From Motiliproteus sp041586615 (lineage in GTDB: Bacteria; Pseudomonadota; Gammaproteobacteria; Pseudomonadales; Balneatricaceae), in contig JBFGZS010000006.1 of the NCBI GenBank assembly GCA_041586615.1, forward strand, positions 26,600-90,599: a stretch of 64,000 nucleotides of DNA, given 5' to 3'. Position 1 is the stretch's first letter. Each line of letters starts with the position of its first letter. Below the pieces are notes generated by a model. The model was not told the DNA's origin. It ran no database searches and saw nothing but the letters and a program-made list of their open reading frames with translations. This document shows, in pieces, positions 8,805 through 17,623 of this stretch. The position numbers were made by a program, and so were the translations under genes.

Positions 8805-9217
8805 TACTGCACGCCTGCCTGAGTTGCGACGGTGTACTGCACTTTTTCCAGCCGTAACTGATCAATAACATTCACCAACTGTCCGGTACTGGATTTCTCA
8901 TCCGCCTGTACCACCACGTTGATTTCTGACTGTTCGCTGCGCAGACGTTCGATCGCCGGCCCCACCATACGCAGATCCACCGGCTTGCGGTCGAGCCAGA
9001 TCTCATCGTCGGCAGAGATCGCCACCAGAACCGCCGTTTTACTCTGCGAGTTGCTGGTTTCTGCGCTCGGCCGGTTCACATCAATACCGGACTCACGCAC
9101 AAAGGAGGTGGAAACGATAAAAAAGATCAGCATGATGAACACCACGTCCAGCATGGGGGTCATATTGATCTCAGCATCGTCCTGCTGTTGCGATAAGTTA
9201 AGACGCTGACGCATCAC
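8804..9217 (-). CDS. exbD: biopolymer transporter ExbD
   Basis: 137 residues with a short cytoplasmic N-terminus, one transmembrane helix containing the proton-conducting aspartate D24 (MTPMLDVVFIMLIFFIV), and a periplasmic domain (VVVQADEKSSTGQLVNVID). It is the stator partner of ExbB and powers TonB. The start overlaps the exbB2 stop by 4 bases, typical of translational coupling. Confidence 0.95.
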   Translation of the reverse strand: MMRQRLNLSQQQDDAEINMTPMLDVVFIMLIFFIVSTSFVRESGIDVNRPSAETSNSQSKTAVLVAISADDEIWLDRKPVDLRMVGPAIERLRSEQSEINVVVQADEKSSTGQLVNVIDQLRLEKVQYTVATQAGVQ

Positions 9218-9765
9218 TGCACTCCCTGGTTCTGGTTCTGGTTCAGCGCCAGACGCAGTTTCCGGCGCTCAGATTCCGACCAGCGCGAAAGCCGGTTATG
9301 GAACAGTAATCCGGCCACCGCGACCGCCATGCCGGTCATCGTAGGAAAGGTGGCACTGGCAACTCCCGCCGCCATTAACCGGGGATTGCCCGTACCGTAT
9401 AGCGCGAGACTATCGAATACCTGAATCATGCCGGTAACCGTACCCAGCAGACCGATCAGCGGGCAGAGGGTGATCAGGTTTTTTATCAGCGCAAACTGAT
9501 CCTTTAGTGCCAGATCCAGCTCACACAGCAAACTTATTTTTTTCACTGCCACCGGCTCATCGCGTAGCTCGGACAAGGTACGTTTTTTCTCTCCGGGATA
9601 ACTGAAAAAGCGATACAGAATGCGTTCCAGTATCAGCGCAAACATCAGCAAGCTGACCGCCAGAATCAGATACAGTACCCAGCCACCGGTCTGGAAAAAT
9701 TGCCCGAGTGCAAACAGCCAGTCATGCAGGGAGGGCAGCTCAGGCAGCACGATCGAACACCGCAT
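9214..9765 (-). CDS. exbB: MotA/TolQ/ExbB proton channel protein (ExbB2)
   Basis: Short ExbB with three membrane helices: WVLYLILAVSLLMFALILERILY, the LCPLIGLLGTVTGMIQVFDSL helix and VASATFPTMTGMAVAVAGLLFHNRL. The family motif (P-L-x-G-L-L-G-T-V-x-G-M) is intact. With ATG at 9765 the protein is 183 residues and overlaps exbB1 by 26 bases; a TTG at 9792 is a possible alternative start, and neither has a textbook ribosome site. The paired long and short ExbB genes are a hallmark of the TonB2-type system, where the short one forms the channel with ExbD. Confidence 0.9.
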   Translation of the reverse strand: MRCSIVLPELPSLHDWLFALGQFFQTGGWVLYLILAVSLLMFALILERILYRFFSYPGEKKRTLSELRDEPVAVKKISLLCELDLALKDQFALIKNLITLCPLIGLLGTVTGMIQVFDSLALYGTGNPRLMAAGVASATFPTMTGMAVAVAGLLFHNRLSRWSESERRKLRLALNQNQNQGVQ

Positions 9766-11101
9766 CGCTGTGGGCTTGTGATGTATCCGCAAGCACCCCC
9801 AGGCTTTTCTCCTGCAGAATCTGGGTCAACCGGCGACCACGCGCTGTCAGATAGCTGTGACAGAACAACAGAGGTATCGCAACAACCAGACCCAATACGG
9901 TGGTCATCAGCGCCTGTGAAATACCACCAGCCATCAACTTCGGATCACTGGTGCCAAACACAGTAATGCTCTGGAAGGTCGCAATCATCCCGATTACTGT
10001 CCCCAACAGCCCCAACAGAGGCGCTACCGCTGCCAGTAGTTTGACGAAGCTCTGGCCCCGTTCGATGCACGGCAATTCCTGCAGGATCGCTTCATCTACT
10101 TTCAGCTCTCGCTGTTCCTGATTCAGCGCCTTGTCAGTGACGCTCAGTAACACCCGGCCCAGCGCATTCTCGTGACTCAGCGTTTCTGGAGAACGTAGCT
10201 GACGACGTACCTTCAGTTCACTCTGTAGCATGCCCAGCATCTGTAGCAGTGCCACCAGTATCCCCATCACCCCCAGCCCGATAATCAGATAACCAACTTC
10301 CCCTCCCTGATGAATACGTTCCATCAGTTTAGGTGCACGATCCAGTAACAGAAACAACTGACCCCGAGCTGGGTCAACCGTTACTTCGTTGGTAGTACCG
10401 TTTAGGTAACCAGACAACTGCGCTGCAGCATCCTCAGGCTGAGTTGGCAATACTATCAGGCTCTGCTGATTCATATCCCAGCTCAGATATTCGCCTTGTT
10501 CAGTCGCCGCGGCAAACTGACCAAAGCGCACCACCGGTTGTGCTACAGCATTGCCGTCGGTCGCTACTACAGGCGCGTCAAAACGACTAATTTTGCCTGA
10601 TTCAATCATCTCCAGCTGCAACTGATACCAAAGAGTTTCCAGCTCTTCCAGTGTTGGCACCCGCTTGGATTCAGCAAATGCCAGCCGGGCAGCCCGTCCC
10701 GGATTGTCAGCACTGGTCAACGAGTCCTCTAGCAGTGAACGCAGCTTGCCAGCCTCTTCTTTTGCAACCCCAAAAACCTCACCCAGCTGACCGGCCCGCT
10801 GTTGGATCAGCACCTCCATCTCAGCAAGTTTTAGATCATTATCATCAAAGGCTTTTTTCAGGCGTTCCTGCTCAGATTCTGCCGCCTGCAGGCGCTGCTT
10901 ACTTTTCACCAGCAGCACTTGCTGCTGTTTCAGGTTCGTATCGAATAACTGCTCACGCTGTTTATTCAAAGCGCGGTCAGCGGCACTGAATTGACGCACT
11001 TCCTGCAATAAGCCATCCAGTGTCGCCGGACCGCGCTCTGCGCCATGAGCAACACTCGCTGCCAACATAACCAGCACAATAACCATCATTTGTTTTATCA
11101 T
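9740..11101 (-). CDS. long ExbB-like protein (TtpC type, ExbB1)
   Basis: 453 residues: signal sequence (MIKQMMVIVLVMLAASVAHG), a long helical coiled-coil periplasmic region (about 40-130, rich in E, Q, K and L), and from about 270 a three-helix MotA/TolQ/ExbB domain with APLLGLLGTVIGMIATFQSI and ISQALMTTVLGLVVAIPLLFCH. In Vibrio the equivalent protein TtpC is needed for TonB2-dependent siderophore uptake. Its ATG overlaps the stop of the DUF3450 gene by 4 bases (ATGA). Confidence 0.92.
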   Translation of the reverse strand: MIKQMMVIVLVMLAASVAHGAERGPATLDGLLQEVRQFSAADRALNKQREQLFDTNLKQQQVLLVKSKQRLQAAESEQERLKKAFDDNDLKLAEMEVLIQQRAGQLGEVFGVAKEEAGKLRSLLEDSLTSADNPGRAARLAFAESKRVPTLEELETLWYQLQLEMIESGKISRFDAPVVATDGNAVAQPVVRFGQFAAATEQGEYLSWDMNQQSLIVLPTQPEDAAAQLSGYLNGTTNEVTVDPARGQLFLLLDRAPKLMERIHQGGEVGYLIIGLGVMGILVALLQMLGMLQSELKVRRQLRSPETLSHENALGRVLLSVTDKALNQEQRELKVDEAILQELPCIERGQSFVKLLAAVAPLLGLLGTVIGMIATFQSITVFGTSDPKLMAGGISQALMTTVLGLVVAIPLLFCHSYLTARGRRLTQILQEKSLGVLADTSQAHSDAVFDRAA

Positions 11102-11874
11102 GAGCGGGACTCCAATGCCGGCAGCGGCAGATCAATCAGACTCGGAACCTGCTGTTGCCGGGCGATCTGAATCGCTTTACGCAAAGTCAGATTTTGCTCT
11201 TCAGTCAGCATCTGCCAGTGCTGAAGAGCGGGCTGCCAAAGGCCACTCTTCTGCCCGCCCAACGTCTGGTAATAAACGGCTGTGCGCCCCAGGCGCAGGA
11301 AGTTCACCTGGCGATTACCGCCATCCTGCAACAGACGTCCACTGTAAGTTTCAAATGTCCGTCCGTACTGCACTTCCACCATGTAGGCTTCCAGAATCTG
11401 ACGGTACTTTTCCGCTACACTGATATCCGCACGCGGCAACAGCGCATCCAGTCTGGCCAGACGCTGTTGCCGCTCATCACTCAAAAAGGGCAGATCCGCC
11501 GCCACAAACTTACGCAACATCTTTACCATGCGATTCAACATCGGCAGCACCGCCTGATCGGTCTCCTCGATAGATTGCAACTGCGCTTCCAGATCAGCCA
11601 GCTCACGTTCCTGCGACTCCACCAACAGTCTGATCTGTTGGTTGTACGCCTCAGTCACATCGGACATACGCTCGTTGCCGAGGTATTCGTCACGCATTTC
11701 GCGAGTTGTCTCTTCCATCTTGTCGATACGCTGCTGTGATTGCTGCGCCACCCTATGACCGGCAGAGGCCTGCTTTTCACTGCTGGTCAGTTCACTAGCC
11801 TGCAAAACGGTCGGCACTACAGCTGACAAGCTGAACATGCAGGCCGCCAGAAAGGTCTGAGTAAATAGATTCAT
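11098..11874 (-). CDS. DUF3450 periplasmic coiled-coil protein
   Basis: 258 residues with a signal peptide (FLAACMFSLSAVVPTVLQA) and a long amphipathic helical region (RIDKMEETTREMRDEYLGNERM, LLVESQERELADLEAQLQSIEE), followed by FLRLGRTAVYYQTLGGQKSGLWQ. It fits the DUF3450 family, which regularly precedes the long ExbB in these loci; the function is unknown, perhaps a periplasmic partner of the ExbB1 extension. It is the first gene of the six-gene operon, and a Fur-like box lies 27 bases upstream of its start. Confidence 0.88.
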   Translation of the reverse strand: MNLFTQTFLAACMFSLSAVVPTVLQASELTSSEKQASAGHRVAQQSQQRIDKMEETTREMRDEYLGNERMSDVTEAYNQQIRLLVESQERELADLEAQLQSIEETDQAVLPMLNRMVKMLRKFVAADLPFLSDERQQRLARLDALLPRADISVAEKYRQILEAYMVEVQYGRTFETYSGRLLQDGGNRQVNFLRLGRTAVYYQTLGGQKSGLWQPALQHWQMLTEEQNLTLRKAIQIARQQQVPSLIDLPLPALESRS

Positions 11875-11900
11875 AGGGCATCCTTCTTGCAGTCATTAAT

Positions 11901-11919
11901 ACAAATGAGAATCATTATT
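11901..11919. promoter_or_regulatory. Fur box before the TonB2-type operon
   Basis: ACAAATGAGAATCATTATT matches 14 of 19 positions of the consensus GATAATGATAATCATTATC, counted by eye. It sits 27 bases before the first gene of the exbB-tonB operon, so iron repression of the operon is expected. Confidence 0.75.
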
Positions 11920-12025
11920 AAACCTGTATTCATATAATTCAATTATCTTTATATCTCTTACAGTTGGATCATGTGCCGTAGTGATTCGTCCCTGAATAGG
12001 GACTAACTATCAGAGAGGATCTGAG

Positions 12026-12856
12026 CTACACCACATCCAGCTCAGAAATACCTGCTCTCTTCCAGTACCGAGTTATCGATTCAGCCAGCAAGCGCTGGCT
12101 ATCCGCTAGCAATGCATAACCATCATGCCCTGCATCAGGCACGGTGACGAACTGAACCGCTATCCCCTGATCGCTGAAGCTCTGGTGTAGAGCATGCAAT
12201 CGTTGCTGACGACTGCGTTGCTGGCGATCAGGCGCAACGTAATCATCCATAATTAACTCATTATCCTCATCTCCAATCACCATCTGAATCGACACCTGAC
12301 GCATGCTGCTATAACAGAGCGCGCGACCAAAAACCTGTTCTATATCGGCGATACCCTGCCCCCAGATGTGCTGATCATCGAGTAAAGTCACCTGGCCCGG
12401 AGCTGCAATTGACAGCGCCTGCAAGCGCTGAGGATGTAAATAAAAGAAACGGTGCGCAAACTGTGCCCCGCCCGAAAAACCGTGCAGGTACAGTTTCGGC
12501 AACACTGCATAGCTGGCACTAACTTCATCAACCATGGCTAGCAATAACAGATCATAACGAACACTACTGGGGCGCTGCATTTTGTAACTGTCGGCATCTC
12601 CCGCTGCAGGGATTCCAACCGGGAACAAGGGCACCAATACAATACAGCTGTTCTGCTCAGCAAACTCGACAAAGCGGTCACGATAACTCTCCGCCGTGCG
12701 ACTCGAGCCGTGAATCACAGCCACCAGAGGCAGTTTTTTTTCAGTCTGCGAACACTGTACTTGCGGCACATAGAGACAATAGGAAAACCTTTGATCAGCC
12801 TGACAGGCAGTGAACGGTTTACGCCCCTGTTGATAACGTAGTTGAATCTCTCTCAC
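12026..12856 (-). CDS. alpha/beta hydrolase of the siderophore ABC operon
   Basis: 276 residues from a GTG at 12856, preceded by AAGGAAG and overlapping the ATPase stop by 4 bases. The fold is clear: LPLVAVIHGSSRTAESYRD (oxyanion region), the nucleophile elbow GFSGG in LYLHGFSGGAQFAHRF, an acidic residue in MVIGDEDNELIMDDY and the catalytic histidine in DAGHDGYAL. There is no signal peptide, so it acts in the cytosol. As the last gene of a siderophore uptake operon it could hydrolyse an imported ester siderophore to release iron, but the polyester-depolymerase-like sequence does not prove the substrate. Confidence 0.82.
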   Translation of the reverse strand: MREIQLRYQQGRKPFTACQADQRFSYCLYVPQVQCSQTEKKLPLVAVIHGSSRTAESYRDRFVEFAEQNSCIVLVPLFPVGIPAAGDADSYKMQRPSSVRYDLLLLAMVDEVSASYAVLPKLYLHGFSGGAQFAHRFFYLHPQRLQALSIAAPGQVTLLDDQHIWGQGIADIEQVFGRALCYSSMRQVSIQMVIGDEDNELIMDDYVAPDRQQRSRQQRLHALHQSFSDQGIAVQFVTVPDAGHDGYALLADSQRLLAESITRYWKRAGISELDVV

Positions 12857-13671
12857 GCAACTTCCTTTTCGCTGGCCACGGCCAGATCTGCTGCAGATAC
12901 AGTACCCTGCGCGATGCAATAGGGTTTACCATTGTCCTGCGGAACAACTTGCGCGCGCACCTTAAATACCCGGCTCAGCAACTGCGGTGTAATGACCTGT
13001 ACGGGTGTACCTTGCGCAATCAGCTGGCCCTGTTCCATAGCGATCACATAATCCGAGTATTGCGCGGCCTGATTCAGATCATGCAGGGACATGACGACGG
13101 TCAGGCCCTGTTCCCGATTGAGCTGGGACAGCAGCTCAAGAATCTCCAGTTGATGGCCCCAATCCAGATAGGTCGTGGGCTCGTCCAATAATAGAATCTG
13201 TGCCTGCTGTGCAATTGCCATGGCTATCCAGACGCGCTGTTGCTCCCCCCCGGATAAAGCTTGCACCGGCTTATCGGCGTAATGGGCAATACCGGTTCTC
13301 TTCATGGCCCATTCCACCACTTCCAGGTCTTCACGGCTGGCACTGCGCAACAGCCCCTGATAGGGGAAACGCCCATAATTGACTAATTGCCGAACCAGAG
13401 CACCATCCGGTGCTACCGGCTTCTGGGGTAGCATCGCAACCTGCAGCGCCAGAGCCTGACGCGACCAGCTGGGCAATGCTTTATTCTGCAGGACAACCTG
13501 CCCCCTCTGTGGCGCGAGTAAGCCGGCCAAGCCACGTAGCAATGTACTTTTACCGCAACCATTGGGACCAATCAGCGCTGTAATCTGCTGTTGCGGGATT
13601 TTCACGCTGAGATCATCGATGACGATGCTGTCTGCGTATCCCATCTGAATATGTTGCGTTACTAAGCTCAT
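12853..13671 (-). CDS. siderophore ABC transporter ATP-binding protein (FecE/FhuC type)
   Basis: 272 residues with Walker A GPNGCGKST (about 33-41), signature ALSGGEQQRVWIAMAIAQ, Walker B ILLLDEPTTYLDWGHQ and the H-loop SLHDLNQA. The spacing and the YLDWGHQLEILELL segment are typical of iron-complex importers. Its position after two FecCD permeases and a binding protein completes a type II importer. Confidence 0.95.
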   Translation of the reverse strand: MSLVTQHIQMGYADSIVIDDLSVKIPQQQITALIGPNGCGKSTLLRGLAGLLAPQRGQVVLQNKALPSWSRQALALQVAMLPQKPVAPDGALVRQLVNYGRFPYQGLLRSASREDLEVVEWAMKRTGIAHYADKPVQALSGGEQQRVWIAMAIAQQAQILLLDEPTTYLDWGHQLEILELLSQLNREQGLTVVMSLHDLNQAAQYSDYVIAMEQGQLIAQGTPVQVITPQLLSRVFKVRAQVVPQDNGKPYCIAQGTVSAADLAVASEKEVA

Positions 13672-13699
13672 GTCTAAACTCTTGTGGATAATTTCCGGG

Positions 13700-14761
13700 C
13701 TAAGGCTGACGACGTAAGAGATACAGGAAAAAGGGCACCCCGATCATCGCGCACACCACCCCTACCGGTAACTCGTAAGGCACGATTATTATGCGTCCCA
13801 GCAGATCAGCTAACATCATTAGTAAGGCGCCGACGGCCACACATAAAAGCATTTGCTGCTGCACATCATGTGGACTTAAACGCCGACATATATGCGGTAC
13901 TACCAACCCCATAAAACCGATCGGCCCAACAACACCCACCGCGCTAGCGGCCAGTAAGGTTGCGACAATCAAAGCAAACAGACGCCATAAGCGCAGGTTC
14001 AATCCAATGCTCAGGACTTGATCATCTTCGAGACGCAACAGGTTTAAGGGCCGCTGCAACAGGATACAGGCCGTAAGCCCACTCAGGGTCCAGGGCCACA
14101 GTACTGCCAGATGTTGCCAGTCACGCCCATGCAAACTGCCAGCTAGCCATTCCACGATCATTTCAGTCTGGGAATGGCCCCACAGTGCCAACACCCCCGT
14201 CACGAGCGCATTGAGTATCGTCGCGAGCACAACACCGGTCAGGATCAAGCGCAGCGGTGTTAAGCGTGCAGCACCACTGAGCCAGTAAATCAGCCCTGCT
14301 GCGGTCACGCCACCTGCCATAGCTAGCAGCGGCAGATAGCCCAGAATCATCTGACTCTGGCGATGAGACTCCAGCCCGCTAACAAACAAACTGGCACCTA
14401 AAATAGCCAGCACAGCAGTGAAACTGGCACCCGCCGAGATACCGAGAATACCCGCATCAGCCAAAGGGTTACGGGTTAAGGTTTGCAGGATAAAACCGGC
14501 AAGGGCAAAGTGTATTCCGACCATTGCCGCCAATAGCGCGCGCGGCAGACGCAACTGCCAGACAACTCGCTCCACATGACCACTTTCCTGCGCAGTGAAC
14601 AGATTCACAATCTGCTGCCAGCTAAGTTCAGATGCTCCCAGTGTAATGCTCAGCAGCAAACAGCCCAGCAATAACATCAGAAACAGCAAAACCGGCCCTA
14701 CCAAGCAGCTTAACGATCGATACCAGGGGGCTTCATTAAGTACTATTCCAGGTCCGGGCAT
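13700..14761 (-). CDS. FecCD-family iron-complex permease (second)
   Basis: 353-residue inner-membrane permease with about ten helices. Family motifs include LPRALLAAMVGIHFALAGFI, LTRNPLADAGILGISAGASF, GPIGFMGLVVPHICRRL and the closing LGRIIIVPYELPVGVVCAMIGVPFFLYLL. Its start overlaps the stop of the preceding permease by one base. The two permeases probably form a heterodimer, although some operons encode two halves for separate substrates. Confidence 0.94.
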   Translation of the reverse strand: MPGPGIVLNEAPWYRSLSCLVGPVLLFLMLLLGCLLLSITLGASELSWQQIVNLFTAQESGHVERVVWQLRLPRALLAAMVGIHFALAGFILQTLTRNPLADAGILGISAGASFTAVLAILGASLFVSGLESHRQSQMILGYLPLLAMAGGVTAAGLIYWLSGAARLTPLRLILTGVVLATILNALVTGVLALWGHSQTEMIVEWLAGSLHGRDWQHLAVLWPWTLSGLTACILLQRPLNLLRLEDDQVLSIGLNLRLWRLFALIVATLLAASAVGVVGPIGFMGLVVPHICRRLSPHDVQQQMLLCVAVGALLMMLADLLGRIIIVPYELPVGVVCAMIGVPFFLYLLRRQP

Positions 14762-15735
14762 CAGTTTAATCCTCGCCGTATCAGAAGTAATAACCAGGGG
14801 CCGCCGAGAAGTGCGGTGATTACGCCCAATGGAATTTCCTGGGGAAAGGCTGATAAGCGGGCCAGCAGATCCGCGCAGAGTAATATCAACGCCCCCAGCA
14901 ACGCGGTAAAGGGTAACCAGAACGGATGTTGCTGACTGAGCAAACGTTTACTGATGTGAGGAATCACCAACCCGACAAAACCTACAGGCCCAGCCACACT
15001 AACAACCGCAGCAGTCATCAGGACCGCCAGCAGTAAAAACAGCAAGCGCCAACGCCCGACCGCCAGACCGAGGCTACGGGCAATATCATCGTCCAGCAGT
15101 AACAGATTAAAACGTTGAACCAGGGCAAAGCTGAGCAACATAGGAAACACTATCCAGTACCAGCTTTGCTCGACCTGCAACCAGCCACGACCACTTAAGC
15201 CACCTGCCAGCCAGAAGAAAAGATCACCTGCCTCCGCTCCGGAAAACAGTAACAGTGCGGTGCTTATCGCTGCACATAATGCTGTGACAGCAACGCCTGC
15301 CAGAACGATTCGCAGGGGTAACAGACGCCCCTGCCACGCCAGATAAAAGGTTAAGCACCCGGCGCCAATGCCACCGACAAATCCAGCAGCAGGCAACCAG
15401 TGCGCGTCCACAGACCAGACACTTACCAGCAACACAATCACGAACGAAGCCCCGGCAACAACCCCGGTCAGGCCAGGCGAAGCAAGTGGATTACGGGTCA
15501 CCCCCTGCATGATCGCGCCCGCCGTAGCCAATGCAGCTCCAACCAGCAACGCTAACAAGTTACGCGGAATACGAAGTTCCCAAACCACAATCTTCTGCAG
15601 CGGTGTTGCCTGCCCCTGCACCAGAAGCCATAAATCAGGCACAGTCAGCGTTTGATGCCCAACCAGCAATGCGGCCACAAACAGCAGCACTAGCAGCGCA
15701 ACAATTAACAGACAATAACGTAAAGATAACAGCAT
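14761..15735 (-). CDS. FecCD-family iron-complex permease (first)
   Basis: 324 residues with the FecCD signature: LRIPRNLLALLVGAALATAGAIMQ, TRNPLASPGLTGVVAGASF, GPVGFVGLVIPHISKRLL and the ending LARLSAFPQEIPLGVITALLGGPWLLLLI. It follows the binding-protein gene by 11 bases and is translationally coupled to the next permease. Confidence 0.94.
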   Translation of the reverse strand: MLLSLRYCLLIVALLVLLFVAALLVGHQTLTVPDLWLLVQGQATPLQKIVVWELRIPRNLLALLVGAALATAGAIMQGVTRNPLASPGLTGVVAGASFVIVLLVSVWSVDAHWLPAAGFVGGIGAGCLTFYLAWQGRLLPLRIVLAGVAVTALCAAISTALLLFSGAEAGDLFFWLAGGLSGRGWLQVEQSWYWIVFPMLLSFALVQRFNLLLLDDDIARSLGLAVGRWRLLFLLLAVLMTAAVVSVAGPVGFVGLVIPHISKRLLSQQHPFWLPFTALLGALILLCADLLARLSAFPQEIPLGVITALLGGPWLLLLIRRGLN

Positions 15736-15746
15736 CAGAGTGGTGC

Positions 15747-16685
15747 TCAGCGATAAGGGCGGCTTTGAATTTGCGCCGACAAAGCCGGTAGTGCAAACTG
15801 GTTGGGGTAAAGGCGGTGTGCCATCTCTTGCAGTATCAAAGCACGTGCCTGCGGACCCGCCGCCTCTTTCCAGTGATGACCAACCTCATAAACCCGCCCA
15901 TTTCGCACAGCTCTCAGATAAGGCCAGATTGGATTCAGTGTAAATGCACGTTTTTTATTCGACGCAAACAGAAATATTACGTCTGGGTCTTGCTCAAGCA
16001 GCTCTTCCAGGCCCATGCGATAGCCCAGTGGTAAAGCCTGTTCAGGGGTGGCCGAAGCACCACCTATATTCTCAGCATTGAGATAACCCAGCAGATCTGC
16101 ACTGATAAAATGATCGTGATAAATAAACGGGGTTTCTGAGCTAGTCACCAGCAACGCGGCCGACACGCCACCTGGAGCCCGTTGTTTAAACTCGGCCAGC
16201 TGCTGCTGAAACTGTTTGTTCAGCGCTGTCGCTTCTGCAGACTTGCCAAGGATATCGCCACTGAGTTGCACGCCTCGCAAGCTATCCGCCAATGTCACAA
16301 GATCCAGAGCCATGTAAGGAGCAATGCTCTCAAACTGGCTGGCATTTTTTTCCGTATAACGACGAATCGCCAGAATCAGATCCGGCTCAATCTCAGATAA
16401 GAGCTCCATATTGACCTGGGCACGGGAACCAATCACCGGTACACCCACCAGTTCCGGCCCGAGAAAGTCCGGTCGGCTAAAAGGACCAAAGCTGGTAACA
16501 GCCAAAGGCTTTAAGCCTAGCGCTAACATCAGATCAGAGCCAAAAGTGGAAATCGCCACAACCCGATTTGCGCCCTCAGGCAGCGTCACCGCTACGCCGC
16601 GATCATCAGTGATGGTTGCAGCCTGAACGGTCGCCATTAACCAGCAACTCAAAAGCCCAATAGTTAACAACCTCACCCTACGCAT
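15747..16685 (-). CDS. iron-siderophore periplasmic binding protein (FecB/FhuD superfamily)
   Basis: 312 residues with a signal peptide (LLTIGLLSCWLMATVQA) and a two-lobed helical-backbone binding fold: TITDDRGVAVTLPEGANRVVAI at the N-terminus, ELLSEIEPDLILA and LEELLEQDPDVIFL in the lobes, and WKEAAGPQARALILQEMAHRLY at the end. The ATG at 16685 is preferred over an in-frame ATG at 16715 because the signal peptide starts there and an AAGG precedes it. It is the first gene of the ABC operon; a Fur box and the GntR palindrome lie between it and the divergent gntR. Confidence 0.92.
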   Translation of the reverse strand: MRRVRLLTIGLLSCWLMATVQAATITDDRGVAVTLPEGANRVVAISTFGSDLMLALGLKPLAVTSFGPFSRPDFLGPELVGVPVIGSRAQVNMELLSEIEPDLILAIRRYTEKNASQFESIAPYMALDLVTLADSLRGVQLSGDILGKSAEATALNKQFQQQLAEFKQRAPGGVSAALLVTSSETPFIYHDHFISADLLGYLNAENIGGASATPEQALPLGYRMGLEELLEQDPDVIFLFASNKKRAFTLNPIWPYLRAVRNGRVYEVGHHWKEAAGPQARALILQEMAHRLYPNQFALPALSAQIQSRPYR

Positions 16686-16700
16686 AGGCCTTACCCAAAA

Positions 16701-16719
16701 GTTAATAATAATCATTTCG
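16701..16719. promoter_or_regulatory. Fur box before the siderophore ABC operon
   Basis: GTTAATAATAATCATTTCG matches 14 of 19 consensus Fur-box positions by eye and starts 16 bases upstream of the binding-protein ATG. Confidence 0.72.
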
Positions 16720-16744
16720 TTCTAACGCGGCGCATCATCGCATA

Positions 16745-16756
16745 ATTGGCGCCAAT
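16745..16756. promoter_or_regulatory. palindrome ATTGGCGCCAAT, candidate GntR operator 1
   Basis: Perfect 12-bp palindrome in the 167-base divergent region between the ABC operon and gntR. The identical sequence recurs before both TonB-dependent receptors (19673 and 20275). Its form (ATTGG-N2-CCAAT) is that of operators of FCD-type GntR regulators such as VanR, so the adjacent regulator probably binds it and represses itself. Confidence 0.8.
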
Positions 16757-16852
16757 AAATAACCCGTTTTTTCCGATTTCACCCGATTTAGCGTGTAACA
16801 TGGCCAACATCACGCGTTGTAGAGCCCGCATTCGAGTTAGCAAGGACGAAAA

Positions 16853-17509
16853 ATGAGCACAAATAATAAACTGCTTACTGATCAAGCCACTCAAGAGCTG
16901 ATCAGCCAGCTTAAACAGAAAATCGGAACCGGCGCTTACCGTCCTGGCGAATGGCTGAAACAGATCGACATTGAAACAACATTTAACGTAAACCGCTTTA
17001 CAGTGCGATCCGCTTTTACAGAATTGAGCAGCAACGGCTTTCTGCAGCACGTTCCTTATAAAGGCTACCGCGTTATCGAACATTCCGTGCAGGAACGTAT
17101 CGCGATTACGGAAGCACGTGAATTGCTGGAAAGCGCTGTGGCGCTTAAGGTCATGGCCAATATTGACGATATCGGTATGCAACAGCTGCAAGACTTTGCC
17201 GAAGGGTTTCGCTCGGCGATGGAAGAAGAAGACCGGGTGCAGATGATGGAGCATAACTTTGCTTTTCATCGCACCTTTTACAACTACTGCAATAACCATT
17301 ATCTCTCCGGCATGATTGACGAGATGCGCGAACGCGGCGTTGGCAGTGCCAATCAGGGCTGGGCCAAGCGTTCGACTATTGAAGCTAGCTGTCAGGATCA
17401 CTTTGATATGATCAGTGCACTGCTCGAGCGCAATGTGGTGCGCTTACAGTCGCTCATTCACCTGCATCTGAATCGCTGGCGCGAAGGTTATCAGGACCCA
17501 CACCCCTGA
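16853..17509 (+). CDS. GntR-family regulator, FCD (FadR/VanR) subfamily
   Basis: 218 residues. The N-terminal winged helix (about 10-75) has a GntR pattern: LKQIDIETTFNVNRFTVRSA with GFLQHVPYKGYRVIE. The all-helical FCD effector domain follows (EARELLESAVALKVMA) with its usual histidine ligands in NFAFHRTFY, CQDHFDMISALL and LIHLHLNRW, suggesting a metal-assisted small acid effector. An AAGGA ribosome site precedes the ATG. It is divergent from the siderophore ABC operon and shares its operator palindrome with two receptors. Control of iron-complex uptake by a GntR/FCD protein is unusual. Confidence 0.93.
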   Translation: MSTNNKLLTDQATQELISQLKQKIGTGAYRPGEWLKQIDIETTFNVNRFTVRSAFTELSSNGFLQHVPYKGYRVIEHSVQERIAITEARELLESAVALKVMANIDDIGMQQLQDFAEGFRSAMEEEDRVQMMEHNFAFHRTFYNYCNNHYLSGMIDEMRERGVGSANQGWAKRSTIEASCQDHFDMISALLERNVVRLQSLIHLHLNRWREGYQDPHP

Positions 17510-17563
17510 ACATCGTACTACAGGCTTAGTATGCCGCATCTTTAAAAACCAAAACCGCCGATA

Positions 17564-17582
17564 CGGAGTCACTCAGACTCCG
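17564..17582 (-). terminator. stem-loop between gntR and the first receptor gene
   Basis: Perfect 7-bp stem CGGAGTC/GACTCCG with a 5-base loop lies between the convergent ends of gntR and the receptor gene. On the minus strand T-rich sequence follows after about 10 bases. It may serve both genes. Confidence 0.5.
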
Positions 17583-17623
17583 CACTGGCAGTTGCTATAG
17601 CTCCCAAAAACCATCCGAAACGC

